Shown here in pieces: positions 37,495 to 45,780 of a DNA stretch of 64,000 nucleotides. A program made the position numbers and the translations under genes. This DNA comes from Leeuwenhoekiella sp. (GTDB taxonomy: Bacteria; Bacteroidota; Bacteroidia; Flavobacteriales; Flavobacteriaceae). How positions within the stretch are numbered: the stretch's first letter is position 1; each line of letters opens with the position of its first letter. Where the stretch lies: positions 62,001-126,000 of the forward strand of contig PAPI01000001.1 of NCBI GenBank assembly GCA_002708845.1. The letters run 5' to 3'. The notes under the pieces are model-generated. The model saw only the letters and a list, made by a program, of their open reading frames with translations, had not been told where the DNA came from and did no database searches.

Positions 37495-38448
37495 ATGCGT
37501 TTCAGGCTGATTTTCATACTTGGGTTTTTATTGACTTCGCTGCTTCAGGCTCAAAAGATTGAGGTAAAAGCTCAGGTGCTCGATGCCGATTCTCAGCAGG
37601 GAATACCTTATGTTAATTTGTGGTTTGTCAATCTCAAAAAGGGAACTTCAGCAACGGAGCAGGGTTCGTTTCAGTTTTTGGTAGATGCTGCCCTGTTAGG
37701 GGAATTGGTGGTGCTGAGTTGCGTAGGCTACAAACGGGATACCCTCTCTGTACAAAAGCTTATGAATAGCGCTGTTTTCATGCAAAAATCTACAGATCAG
37801 CTAGACGAAATACGAATTCTACCTATGCGAGGCGATAGCCGCAAACGCGTAAACTCATTTAGAGGTAAGCGCATAGTAGGATTAGGCAATTTTAGCGGGG
37901 GCGCCTATCCTTCGGCATTGGCTCGATTTTATGGTAAACCAGAGGATTTTGATGAGGTCTGTTTCCTTCAGGATGTAGAGGTGCAGTTTTACCAGGTTTA
38001 TGGAGCGCTTAACCCTGCAGGAAAATTTCGATTACGGGTTCTTGAGGTAGCAGAAGACGGTAAGCCGGGTAAAGATTTATTAAGTGTAAATAAAATTATT
38101 TCGCGGAGCGAGGAGCAGCGAAAATTAAAAATAGACTTAACTCCTTACCGTTTAGAGATTCCAGACGAAGGGATATTTGTAGCGGTGGAGCATCTTTTTA
38201 TAGAAGAAAATGCATTTATTGAGAAAGTACCGGTTCGATTAAATGACACTGCTGCCGTGACAATGTATGAATTAACCCGTTACGGACCCATTTTTAAAGG
38301 TGTTGAAACCAATGCCAACGAAGCAGATCAACGTGCTTTTTACCGAAGTATTGAGGGCTGGAAACCCGTAGATTTACTCAATACCAAAGGGAGTACTTTA
38401 GACGGAAAATTTCCCGCTCCTGCATTTAAAATAACCTTTACAAATTAG
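37495..38448 (+). CDS. CarboxypepD_reg-like beta-sandwich protein, exported
   Basis: A 317-residue protein with a Sec signal peptide (1-19, ending LLQAQ). An N-terminal carboxypeptidase-regulatory-like domain follows (about 22-100: VLDADSQQGIPYVNLWF, LSCVGYKRDTL), as found in the N-terminal extensions of SusC receptors. The remainder (100-317) is beta-rich and unrecognised, with no catalytic motif. Probably periplasmic or outer-membrane associated. Two bases after the exonuclease gene, so likely co-transcribed, but no functional link is obvious. A similar protein is encoded at 47521-48519. Confidence 0.8.
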   Translation: MRFRLIFILGFLLTSLLQAQKIEVKAQVLDADSQQGIPYVNLWFVNLKKGTSATEQGSFQFLVDAALLGELVVLSCVGYKRDTLSVQKLMNSAVFMQKSTDQLDEIRILPMRGDSRKRVNSFRGKRIVGLGNFSGGAYPSALARFYGKPEDFDEVCFLQDVEVQFYQVYGALNPAGKFRLRVLEVAEDGKPGKDLLSVNKIISRSEEQRKLKIDLTPYRLEIPDEGIFVAVEHLFIEENAFIEKVPVRLNDTAAVTMYELTRYGPIFKGVETNANEADQRAFYRSIEGWKPVDLLNTKGSTLDGKFPAPAFKITFTN

Positions 38449-38451
38449 TCT

Positions 38452-39063
38452 ATGAAAATCATTTGCATTGGTCAGAATTACAACGAGCACGTTAAGGAGC
38501 TCAACAGCAAACCGACGGGCGAACCATTATTTTTCCTCAAGCCCGATTCTGCGGTTCTGCTCAGTAACCATCCGTTTGTAATACCTGAGTTTACAAATGA
38601 GGTGCATTATGAGGTTGAAGTTTTGATACGCATTAACCGTTTAGGTAAATATATTGCGCCTAAATTTGCACATAAATATTATGATGAGATAGGTCTGGGC
38701 ATTGACTTTACGGCACGTGACATTCAACGCAGCTGCAAAGAGAAGGGACATCCCTGGGAAAAGGCTAAAGGCTTCGACGGCTCTGCCGTCATAGGTAGCT
38801 GGATGTCCAAGGAAAAATTTAAAGATTTAAGAAATATCAATTTCCATTTAAAAAAAAATGATGAAATTGTACAGCAGGGAAATACAGGTGATATGATTTA
38901 CGATATCGCGACGCTTATTGCTCATGTTTCCCAATTTATGACCTTAAAAATAGGAGATGTCCTCTTTACCGGAACCCCGGCTGGAGTAGGACCTGTTGAC
39001 ATAAACGATCGTCTGACTGGCTTTCTGGAAGATCAGGAGCTTTTTAGCGTTAATATTAAATAA
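38452..39063 (+). CDS. Fumarylacetoacetate hydrolase family protein
   Basis: A cytoplasmic FAH-fold enzyme of 203 residues, the short single-domain type. It acts on acylpyruvates or similar 2-oxo acids; many members are oxaloacetate decarboxylases or acylpyruvate hydrolases. It has CIGQNYNEHVKEL near the start, the metal-ligand region HYEVEVLIRI, the block GIDFTARDIQRSCKEKGHPWEKAKGFDGS and the end LFTGTPAGVGPV. Starts 3 bases after the previous stop and lies 16 bases before the Hpt gene. The precise substrate is not deducible. Confidence 0.9.
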   Translation: MKIICIGQNYNEHVKELNSKPTGEPLFFLKPDSAVLLSNHPFVIPEFTNEVHYEVEVLIRINRLGKYIAPKFAHKYYDEIGLGIDFTARDIQRSCKEKGHPWEKAKGFDGSAVIGSWMSKEKFKDLRNINFHLKKNDEIVQQGNTGDMIYDIATLIAHVSQFMTLKIGDVLFTGTPAGVGPVDINDRLTGFLEDQELFSVNIK

Positions 39064-39079
39064 CCCAAATTGAAGGATT

Positions 39080-39421
39080 ATGCCCAAACATTATGACCTT
39101 TATCAACTGGAAGACATGTCTGGTGGAGATAAAGAATTTATGCAAACCGTTGTAGAAACGTTTTTAACTGAAATTCCCCCAGATCTTCAAAGTATGAATA
39201 TGGCCATTGACAACGACAATCACCGTATGGCTTATCAATTTGCACACAAGATGAAGCCAAACCTGGAGATGTTCGGGATTGATTTGATTCGAGAGATATC
39301 GGCGATGGAGCGCTGGGCAGACAGCACCAAACCTACATCTGCTATCAGGCCACAGCTTGAAACAATTAACAAAATGGTTTCTGATGCCATCGAAGAGATG
39401 CGCAAAGACTGGAAAATGTAA
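39080..39421 (+). CDS. Hpt (histidine phosphotransfer) domain protein
   Basis: A 113-residue all-helical phosphorelay protein. The phosphoacceptor is His56 in YQFAHKMKPNLEMFG, in the usual context of AHxLKPN-type Hpt domains. It would shuttle phosphoryl groups between a hybrid kinase and a response regulator; neither is in this window. Its stop overlaps the start of the CinA gene by one base (TAATG). Confidence 0.9.
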   Translation: MPKHYDLYQLEDMSGGDKEFMQTVVETFLTEIPPDLQSMNMAIDNDNHRMAYQFAHKMKPNLEMFGIDLIREISAMERWADSTKPTSAIRPQLETINKMVSDAIEEMRKDWKM

Positions 39422-40668
39422 TGCAGGCACACATTATTACAATTGGTGATGAGATTCTCATAGGCCAGATTGTAGATACAAACTCTGCTTTTATTGCCAA
39501 AGAACTTGATAAAATAGGCATTGAAGTTTCTGAGATTTCTTCAATTTCAGATAACAAGCAGCACATCATTGAAACCTTAAATGCAGCCAAAAAGCATTCT
39601 CAGGTAGTTTTAATTACAGGCGGTTTGGGGCCTACCAAAGATGATGTAACTAAGCATACTTTCTGTGAGTTTTTTAACGATAATCTTGTTGAGGATGCCT
39701 CTGTGTTGGCTAATATCGAGCGTATATTTAAGCATCACGTAGGTAGGACTATGCTTCCGGCTAACCGATCTCAGTCTTTAGTACCCAGTTCATGCACTGT
39801 GTTGATGAATCAAAACGGTACCGCGCCGGGAATGTGGATGAAAATGGATGATACTGTTTTTATATCGATGCCAGGCGTTCCATTTGAGATGAAAGCCCTA
39901 ATGACTAGCGAGGTGATCCCGAGGCTTCAAAAAGAATTCAGCAGGCCCTACATTCTTCATAAAACCTTACAAACCTATGGCAGGGGTGAAAGTGAGATCG
40001 CGGCAAACATTGAAGAATTTGAAAACAATTTGCCTGCAGATATAAAGCTGGCTTATCTACCCGCTCTAGGGAAGGTGCGTTTAAGACTTTCAACGAAAGG
40101 CCCAGACCTGAAAGTTCTAGAGCAGAAATTAGCAGATGAAATTGCCAAGCTTCAAACTTTGATAGGAGATATCATCGTGGGATATGAAGATGGCGAACTC
40201 ATTGAAGTGGTCGTAGGCAATCACTTTAAGCAAAAAAATAAAACCCTGGCTGTAGCTGAAAGCTGTACCGGTGGTCAAATAGCGGCAGCTATTACGTCAA
40301 TTCCGGGAGCTTCAGGCTATTTTAAAGGCGGAATGGTCACGTATGCCACACACAGCAAAGTAGAGCTTCTTAAAATTGATCAAAAACTGATTGACACACA
40401 TTCTGTTGTGAGTGCTCCTGTAGCCGAAGCCATGGCAAAAGCAGTTCAGGAGTGGTACAAATCAGATTATGCAGTTTCAACTACTGGCAATGCAGGTCCT
40501 TCAAAAGGAGATTCTGATGCGGATGTGGGTACGGTTTTTATAGGAATAGCGACTCCCAACGGCGTTTTTTCGCAGGAATTTAAGATGGGAAGTCAGCGTG
40601 AACGCGTGATTTCTAAAAGTGTAAATAAAGCTTTTGAACTCCTGCAAAAAGAAATTTTAAAAAACTAG
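39421..40668 (+). CDS. cinA: CinA family protein (ADP-ribose pyrophosphatase/nicotinamide-nucleotide amidase type)
   Basis: A two-domain protein of 415 residues. The N-terminal MoaB/MogA-like domain (1-170) has IITIGDEILIGQIVDTNS and ITGGLGPTKDD. The C-terminal CinA amidase domain (about 260-412) has AVAESCTGGQIAAAITSIPGAS and STTGNAGPSKGDSD. The family recycles pyridine nucleotides by deamidating NMN, and is linked to competence in some species. Overlaps the Hpt gene by 1 base. The last gene of its run; rpmB follows with its own promoter. Confidence 0.94.
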   Translation: MQAHIITIGDEILIGQIVDTNSAFIAKELDKIGIEVSEISSISDNKQHIIETLNAAKKHSQVVLITGGLGPTKDDVTKHTFCEFFNDNLVEDASVLANIERIFKHHVGRTMLPANRSQSLVPSSCTVLMNQNGTAPGMWMKMDDTVFISMPGVPFEMKALMTSEVIPRLQKEFSRPYILHKTLQTYGRGESEIAANIEEFENNLPADIKLAYLPALGKVRLRLSTKGPDLKVLEQKLADEIAKLQTLIGDIIVGYEDGELIEVVVGNHFKQKNKTLAVAESCTGGQIAAAITSIPGASGYFKGGMVTYATHSKVELLKIDQKLIDTHSVVSAPVAEAMAKAVQEWYKSDYAVSTTGNAGPSKGDSDADVGTVFIGIATPNGVFSQEFKMGSQRERVISKSVNKAFELLQKEILKN

Positions 40669-40677
40669 GCTTTTGTG

Positions 40678-40708
40678 TTGGTCAACTTGTTTTAGTTGTG
40701 TAAATTTG
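40678..40708 (+). promoter_or_regulatory. Predicted promoter of rpmB-rpmG
   Basis: TTG (40678-40680), 20 bases, TAAATTTG (40701-40708): a full match to the Bacteroidota consensus, 39 bases before the rpmB ATG. Confidence 0.65.
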
Positions 40709-40747
40709 CACCCTGTTTTTCAGTAACACATTATAAAGTTAAGAATC

Positions 40748-40987
40748 ATGTCAAGAGTTTGTGAGCTTACGGGCAAAAAAGCAATGGTAGGAAACAATGT
40801 TTCTCACGCGATGAATAAAACAAAACGTAAATTTGATGCCAATCTAATCAAAAAGCGTTTTTATATCCCTGAGGAAGATAAGTGGATCACACTTAAAATT
40901 TCTACAGCCGCTCTTAAAAATATAAATAAGAAAGGTATTACCGCTGTGCTTAAAGAAGCTCGCGCTAAAGGCTTTCTTACAAAGTAG
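40748..40987 (+). CDS. rpmB: Large ribosomal subunit protein bL28
   Basis: A 79-residue basic protein of the 50S subunit. It starts with MSRVCELTGKKAMVGNNVSHA, the family signature region, and includes KTKRKFDANLIKKRF. It lies 23 bases before rpmG and forms with it and the DUF4295 gene the ribosomal cluster usual in Bacteroidota. Confidence 0.98.
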   Translation: MSRVCELTGKKAMVGNNVSHAMNKTKRKFDANLIKKRFYIPEEDKWITLKISTAALKNINKKGITAVLKEARAKGFLTK

Positions 40988-41010
40988 TAACGGTATAACG
41001 ATTAGGAATT

Positions 41011-41193
41011 ATGGCAAAGAAAGGCAATAGAGTACAGGTAATTTTAGAGTGCACAGAGCATAAAGCTTCCGGAAAACCGGGAACTTCTCGTTATATTACC
41101 ACTAAGAATAAGAAGAACACCCCAGATAGAATGGAGTTGAAGAAATTCAACCCAATCTTGAATAAAATGACTGTTCACAAAGAAATAAAATAA
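41011..41193 (+). CDS. rpmG: Large ribosomal subunit protein bL33
   Basis: A 60-residue 50S protein: [40 protein letters not shown]. It has a single Cys, so it is the version without a complete zinc ribbon. Three bases separate its stop from the DUF4295 gene. Confidence 0.98.
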   Translation: MAKKGNRVQVILECTEHKASGKPGTSRYITTKNKKNTPDRMELKKFNPILNKMTVHKEIK

Positions 41194-41196
41194 GAC

Positions 41197-41349
41197 ATGG
41201 CAAAGAAATCAGTAGCAACATTACAGACCGGATCAAAACGTTTGACCAAAGCCATTAAAATGGTGAAATCTCCTAAAACAGGTGCTTATACATTTGTTGA
41301 GTCTGTTATGACTCCAGAAATGGTAGGTGACTTTTTAGCAAAAAAATAA
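41197..41349 (+). CDS. DUF4295 small basic protein
   Basis: A 50-residue basic protein starting MAKKSVATLQTGSKRLTKA and ending in LAKK. It follows rpmG by 3 bases. This small family is found in Bacteroidota in this same position between rpmG and ftsY, which suggests a ribosome-associated role that is not proven. The intrinsic terminator at 41372 ends the operon. Confidence 0.9.
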   Translation: MAKKSVATLQTGSKRLTKAIKMVKSPKTGAYTFVESVMTPEMVGDFLAKK

Positions 41350-41371
41350 AACATTTTAAATGTTTGACTTG

Positions 41372-41402
41372 AGCCGTTGCACACTTGTGTAACGGCTTTT
41401 TG
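41372..41402 (+). terminator. Intrinsic terminator of the rpmB-rpmG-DUF4295 operon
   Basis: AGCCGTT with CACA pairs with TGTG and AACGGCT through one G-T wobble (41372-41397), closed by a 2-base loop and followed by a T-run. It lies 22 bases after the last stop. Confidence 0.88.
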
Positions 41403-41425
41403 TATTTTTTTGATTTTTAGTGGTT

Positions 41426-41454
41426 TTGAAATCCTGCTAAAGGGAATACCTTTG
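41426..41454 (+). promoter_or_regulatory. Predicted promoter of ftsY
   Basis: TTG (41426-41428), 18 bases, TACCTTTG (41447-41454): a full consensus match, 28 bases before the ftsY ATG. Confidence 0.62.
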
Positions 41455-41482
41455 CGCAGCTAACCAATGCATCCTGAATACG

Positions 41483-42436
41483 ATGAGTTTTTTTAAAAAT
41501 ATATTTTCCAAAGAGAAAAAGGAAACGCTAGACAAGGGTCTGGAGAAAACAAATACCAACTTTTTAAGCAAACTTGGTAAAGCCGTAGCTGGTAAAAGTA
41601 AGGTAGATGATGAAGTGCTAGATGACCTGGAAGAAGTACTGGTGTCTAGTGATGTGGGCGTTGCCACTACTATCAAAATCATAGACCGTATTGAAGCTCG
41701 CGTAGCCAAAGATAAATATTTGGGTACCGAAGAATTGAATTCCATTTTGCGTGAGGAAATCGCGGGTTTGCTTAGCGAAACCAATGCGGGTAATGCGACT
41801 GATTTTTCGTTACCTGCAAAAAAGCCATACGTGATTATGGTGGTTGGTGTTAATGGGGTGGGTAAGACTACGACCATTGGGAAATTGGCCTACCAGTTCA
41901 AAAAGAAAGGGCTGAGTGTGGTTTTGGGTGCCGGTGATACGTTTAGGGCAGCAGCAATTGACCAACTTCAGATTTGGGCAGATCGGGTAGATGTACCTAT
42001 TATCAAACAAAAAATGGGTAGCGATCCGGCTTCGGTTGCCTTTGATACGGTACAAAGCGCTGTAAAAATGAATGCCGATGTGGTGATTATAGATACTGCA
42101 GGTCGTTTGCATAATAAGGTTAACCTGATGAACGAGCTGACCAAAGTAAAACGCGTGATGCAGAAAGTCGTAGACGATGCTCCTGACGAGGTTTTATTGG
42201 TTTTAGATGGTTCTACCGGTCAAAATGCGTTTGAGCAGGCAAAACAGTTTACAGCGGCAACAGAGGTTACCTCGCTGGCAGTTACAAAACTCGACGGTAC
42301 AGCAAAAGGTGGTGTCGTTATAGGCATTAGTGATCAGTTTCAGATTCCTGTAAAATACATTGGTGTAGGTGAGGGAATTGAAGATTTACAGGTTTTTAAT
42401 AAGATTGAATTTGTAGATTCCTTTTTTAGAGTTTAA
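41483..42436 (+). CDS. ftsY: Signal recognition particle receptor FtsY
   Basis: An SRP GTPase receptor that targets ribosomes making membrane proteins to SecYEG. It has 317 residues, the short form without a long acidic A domain. The N domain is at 1-100. The G domain has VGVNGVGKTTTIGKLA (P-loop, about 122-137), GDTFRAAAIDQL, DTAGRLHNK and TKLDGTAKGG. Single gene with its own promoter and terminator. Confidence 0.97.
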   Translation: MSFFKNIFSKEKKETLDKGLEKTNTNFLSKLGKAVAGKSKVDDEVLDDLEEVLVSSDVGVATTIKIIDRIEARVAKDKYLGTEELNSILREEIAGLLSETNAGNATDFSLPAKKPYVIMVVGVNGVGKTTTIGKLAYQFKKKGLSVVLGAGDTFRAAAIDQLQIWADRVDVPIIKQKMGSDPASVAFDTVQSAVKMNADVVIIDTAGRLHNKVNLMNELTKVKRVMQKVVDDAPDEVLLVLDGSTGQNAFEQAKQFTAATEVTSLAVTKLDGTAKGGVVIGISDQFQIPVKYIGVGEGIEDLQVFNKIEFVDSFFRV

Positions 42437-42460
42437 AAATTAGCAAATACATCAAAATAT

Positions 42461-42491
42461 AAAGGCATCCACCATTGTGAGATGCCTTTTT
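42461..42491 (+). terminator. Intrinsic terminator of ftsY
   Basis: AAAGGCATC (42461-42469) and GATGCCTTT (42481-42489) form a perfect stem with an 11-base loop, followed by T residues, 24 bases after the ftsY stop. Confidence 0.85.
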
Positions 42492-42517
42492 GTATTTTAG
42501 GAGAAAATTTATATTCA

Positions 42518-44164
42518 ATGAAAAAAGCACTACTTCTACTTGCATTAATTCTGATATTTTCTTGTAAAGAAGAAAATGAACAAGCAACTACTTCCACAGA
42601 AGAAATGGAAACCCCTTCAGATTCCATTCCCGAACGGGAGTATGCCGTTTTGGATTCTCAAGTTTTAGATAAAGATGCACTGTGGGCTCCTTTTGCTAAA
42701 GATTTAGAGAAATTTTCAGAGGCAGATTATAATCGGGTGAAGTCTTTAGCTTTTGAAAAAGCAATTCCACAAATTCAGGAAGCGGTTTCCAACGGAAAAT
42801 TGAGTTATGAAGAACTGGTTCTTTTTTACTTAAGCCGAATTAAAAAATACGATCGGGACAACGCCCTGTCTTTAAATTCGGTTATCGCATTGAATCCTGA
42901 TGTGGTTGCACAAGCCCGAAAATTGGATGAGCAGGATCACATTACAAAAGACTATTATTCAATCTACGGAATGCCGATTTTGCTGAAGGATAACATCAAC
43001 GCTGCAGGAATGCCAACTACTGCCGGAGCGGTGGTTTTTGAGGACAATAATGCTGAAGATGCCTTTATTACCCAACAGCTAAAAGAAAACGGAGCTTTAA
43101 TCTTAGGAAAAGCCAACTTAAGTGAGTGGGCGTATTTCTTTTGTAATGATTGCCCAAGTGGCTATTCTGCGATAGGTGGTCAAACCTTGAATCCATACGG
43201 ACGTAAAATTCACGATACCGGTGGTTCCAGTTCAGGAAGCGGAGTTTCTATGGCAGCTAATTTCGCCGTTGCTGCGGTAGGTTCAGAAACCAGCGGCTCC
43301 ATTTTATCACCATCCAGTGCTAACTCGGTTGTGGGGCTAAAACCCACTATTGGTTTGCTTTCCAGAGGCGGAATTGTACCTATTTCAAGTACGCTCGACA
43401 CTCCCGGACCGATGACACGATCTGTAATTGATAACGCCATTTTGCTTGAAGCTATGACCGGTCTGGATTCTGAAGATTCTAAAGCAGTAGCACTTAACGC
43501 ACCAAAAGCCGACTATGTTTCCGCCTTAAAAGATTTGGATGCCAAAGCATTTCTTAGCGAAAAGCGATTGGGATATTATAAAAGCTATGAGGATACCTTG
43601 TACGTGCAGGCCGTAGCTGCACTGCAAGATGCGGGTGCGACTTTAATAGAACTCGAGCGACCTGAAATTGATTTACCCAATTTTCTACGGGTTTTGAATT
43701 TGGATATGAAAGTTGATTTGCCGGCTTATATCGCAAGCTACGGTGCAAAGGACTTGGCTGTAAAAGATCTGAATGATATAACAGCATTCAATAAAGAAGA
43801 TTCTGTAGTGCGTATGCCATACGGGCAGGGCTTACTTTATGGAGTGCTTAAGGATTCCGCTACTGAAGAAGAATTTACCGCGATTAAAGACACTTTAGAG
43901 CGCAACGGAAGGGAGTTTTTTGACGAACCCTTGAAAGCTAATAATCTGGATGCCGTGCTGTCTATCAATAATTATATGGCGGGTTATGCTGCTGTAGCCA
44001 AATATCCCGCAATTACTGTACCTATGGGCTATTCAGAAACCAATCAGCCAATGGGATTAACATTTATCGCACCGACTTTGTCAGAAGATTTACTGCTTCG
44101 GTTGGCGTATGCTTACGAAAGCGTTTCGCAAAAGCGAAAAGCACCTGCTGATTTTCTGAAATAA
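42518..44164 (+). CDS. Amidase-signature family lipoprotein
   Basis: An exported amide hydrolase of 548 residues. The ATG at 42518 is chosen because it gives a lipoprotein signal (MKKALLLLALILIFSC, Cys16). An in-frame ATG at 42482 lies within the ftsY terminator. The Ser-cisSer-Lys triad is present: Lys157 in PILLKDNIN, the cis-Ser in the block around GGSSSGSG (236-243), and the nucleophile Ser261 in ETSGSI. The family covers many amides, and surface-anchored members are common in Bacteroidota; the substrate is unknown. Single gene. Confidence 0.9.
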   Translation: MKKALLLLALILIFSCKEENEQATTSTEEMETPSDSIPEREYAVLDSQVLDKDALWAPFAKDLEKFSEADYNRVKSLAFEKAIPQIQEAVSNGKLSYEELVLFYLSRIKKYDRDNALSLNSVIALNPDVVAQARKLDEQDHITKDYYSIYGMPILLKDNINAAGMPTTAGAVVFEDNNAEDAFITQQLKENGALILGKANLSEWAYFFCNDCPSGYSAIGGQTLNPYGRKIHDTGGSSSGSGVSMAANFAVAAVGSETSGSILSPSSANSVVGLKPTIGLLSRGGIVPISSTLDTPGPMTRSVIDNAILLEAMTGLDSEDSKAVALNAPKADYVSALKDLDAKAFLSEKRLGYYKSYEDTLYVQAVAALQDAGATLIELERPEIDLPNFLRVLNLDMKVDLPAYIASYGAKDLAVKDLNDITAFNKEDSVVRMPYGQGLLYGVLKDSATEEEFTAIKDTLERNGREFFDEPLKANNLDAVLSINNYMAGYAAVAKYPAITVPMGYSETNQPMGLTFIAPTLSEDLLLRLAYAYESVSQKRKAPADFLK

Positions 44165-44235
44165 TAATAGATATTTAAATGACTATTTATAAGCAACCTT
44201 TTAGGAATTTCTTTATCTGATTATAAAGTAGTCTT

Positions 44236-44621
44236 ATGAGGATAATATATTTTTTAGTTTTTTCTTTGATCTGCATTTCTTGTTCCAAAACGGAAGATGA
44301 AAATACTGAGTTTGTAGGAGTTTGGATATGGGAAGAATCCTCTGGGGGAATAGATGGGAAAACAATTACCCCTGAATCTTCAGGTATTAATCGAGAAGTA
44401 TACATCACACACGATTCACTTCAACTTATAGTAAATGGAAATCTGGAATTCGAAACCGGGTATAGTATTGAAAATCGGGAGTCTATTATTTTTAATGAAG
44501 TTAAAAAATGATTATTTATGAAGAAAACAACTTCAGACAAATCATTGAACTAGATGGAGATACACTCTACCTGATAGGTGACTGTAATGATTGTATGATT
44601 AATAAATATACCAAAGATTAA
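44236..44621 (+). pseudogene. Small lipoprotein gene, apparently frameshifted at an A6 run
   Basis: The first 91 codons (44236-44511) encode a lipoprotein (lipobox ISC, Cys16 in FSLICISC) with a lipocalin-like small beta protein look (FVGVWIWEESSGG). The frame ends at TGA right after GTTAAAAAA. In the -1 frame translation continues without a break from ATG 44508 to the TAA at 44619-44621, giving MIIYEENNFRQIIELDG and further sensible residues. The two stop/start bases overlap as ATGA. I read this as one ancestral gene of about 128 residues broken by one base at the A6 run (or a sequencing error). A coupled second ORF of 37 codons or a -1 slip at the A run are alternatives. Not a named family. 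Confidence 0.6.
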
Positions 44622-45697
44622 AATTCAAATACCTCCTTCAACTTTTCCCACAATTCATTGTCATAATTGGTAGGTCCCAGATCTTCGTCAGATGCTGCGG
44701 GCCCTAGTCTTACAACAACCAGGTTTTTAGAAGGAATCACGTAGAGTTTTTTGTCATTCGCTCCAAGACCTGCAATCAGATCATCTGGAGCATTGGGAAT
44801 TAGATTTCCGGTGAAACCTTGCTCAATACTGGGTAGCTTAAACTGATTTTTCCCGTTGAGCCACCAGAGATAGCCGTAAGCCTGATTGAGCGGTTGTGAG
44901 GTGTTAGTCATTGCATCCCAATAATCTGTATTCAGCAGCTTGTTTTCGCCCCAGCTTCCTTTATTTAAATTAAGGAGTCCAAAACGCGCCATCCCGCGGG
45001 CTGTGCTAAAATAGACGTTATTATAGCCCAAACTGACCCAACGCCCGTCCATACCTATTTTATCTTTCAGCTCTGCTTCAAAAAATTCATCAAAACTATT
45101 AGGAGCCGCGGCATCAAGTACCGGTTGAAGCAGGGTGTAATAGGCGTTGTAATAATACCATTCAGAGCCGGGGTCGGCTCGATAGTAAAGGCATTCGGGA
45201 TCATAACAATGAATATCGCCGCGGGTGAAATCACCACCCGAAGTCATAGTAAGTTGATTTTTAATAGTAATCGCATCTTCCTGAGCCGGACTCATCGACG
45301 TCCATCCGCTACCCAGATAATCGGTAGTTTTATCATTAAGTTCAAGAAGTCCTTTTTGTTCTGCAAGTCCAACGGTAAAAGCAGTGAGCGTTTTTCCGGC
45401 AGAATTCCACGGGAAAATAGCGTTTGCGGTTTTATCGTTATAATATGCTTCAAAAGCAATTTTTCCGTTATAAAGAATAAGGAATGCTTCGGTGTTGCTC
45501 TCGATTAAAAACGTATTCAGTTCTTCCAAACGGTTTAAATTCCATCCTAAATCAGCCGGATTCACAGTTTCCCAGGCGTTTCCGCTTAAAGGAGGAAAAT
45601 ACAAAGTTGCGTCAGCTTCTGGATTTTCGCCATCATCTGATGCGGAAGAGCAGGAAAGGGCCAGAAATAGCACGCAGAGAGATACTATAAATCGCAT
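44618..45697 (-). CDS. Serine hydrolase of the beta-lactamase-related (class C/esterase EstB-like) family, lipoprotein
   Basis: A penicillin-binding-protein-like hydrolase of 359 residues. The lipoprotein signal is MRFIVSLCVLFLALSC (Cys16). The SxxK motif is Ser99-Lys102 (WNSAGKTLTAF). The second motif is a YYNAYY-type Tyr-Asn near 180. The C-terminal block KKLYVIPSKNLVVVRLG is also typical. It probably hydrolyses esters or peptides at the cell surface; true beta-lactamase activity is not implied. Converges with the broken lipoprotein gene; the stops overlap by 4 bases. Confidence 0.87.
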   Translation of the reverse strand: MRFIVSLCVLFLALSCSSASDDGENPEADATLYFPPLSGNAWETVNPADLGWNLNRLEELNTFLIESNTEAFLILYNGKIAFEAYYNDKTANAIFPWNSAGKTLTAFTVGLAEQKGLLELNDKTTDYLGSGWTSMSPAQEDAITIKNQLTMTSGGDFTRGDIHCYDPECLYYRADPGSEWYYYNAYYTLLQPVLDAAAPNSFDEFFEAELKDKIGMDGRWVSLGYNNVYFSTARGMARFGLLNLNKGSWGENKLLNTDYWDAMTNTSQPLNQAYGYLWWLNGKNQFKLPSIEQGFTGNLIPNAPDDLIAGLGANDKKLYVIPSKNLVVVRLGPAASDEDLGPTNYDNELWEKLKEVFEF

Positions 45698-45751
45698 GAG
45701 CTTAAGTTTTCAAGATTAGACCAATATAAACGATAAACGTTTAAAAAACCG

Positions 45752-45759
45752 TATCTTTG
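45752..45759 (+). promoter_or_regulatory. Predicted -7 box of rimO
   Basis: TATCTTTG matches TANNTTTG fully and is followed by CG, 21 bases before the rimO ATG. No well-placed TTG at -33. Confidence 0.5.
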
Positions 45760-45780
45760 CGCCCCAAAAATAATGCTGCT

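Noticed and set aside
42482-42517. Upstream ATG for the amidase gene
   Set aside because: It lies within the ftsY terminator hairpin and would spoil the lipoprotein signal.
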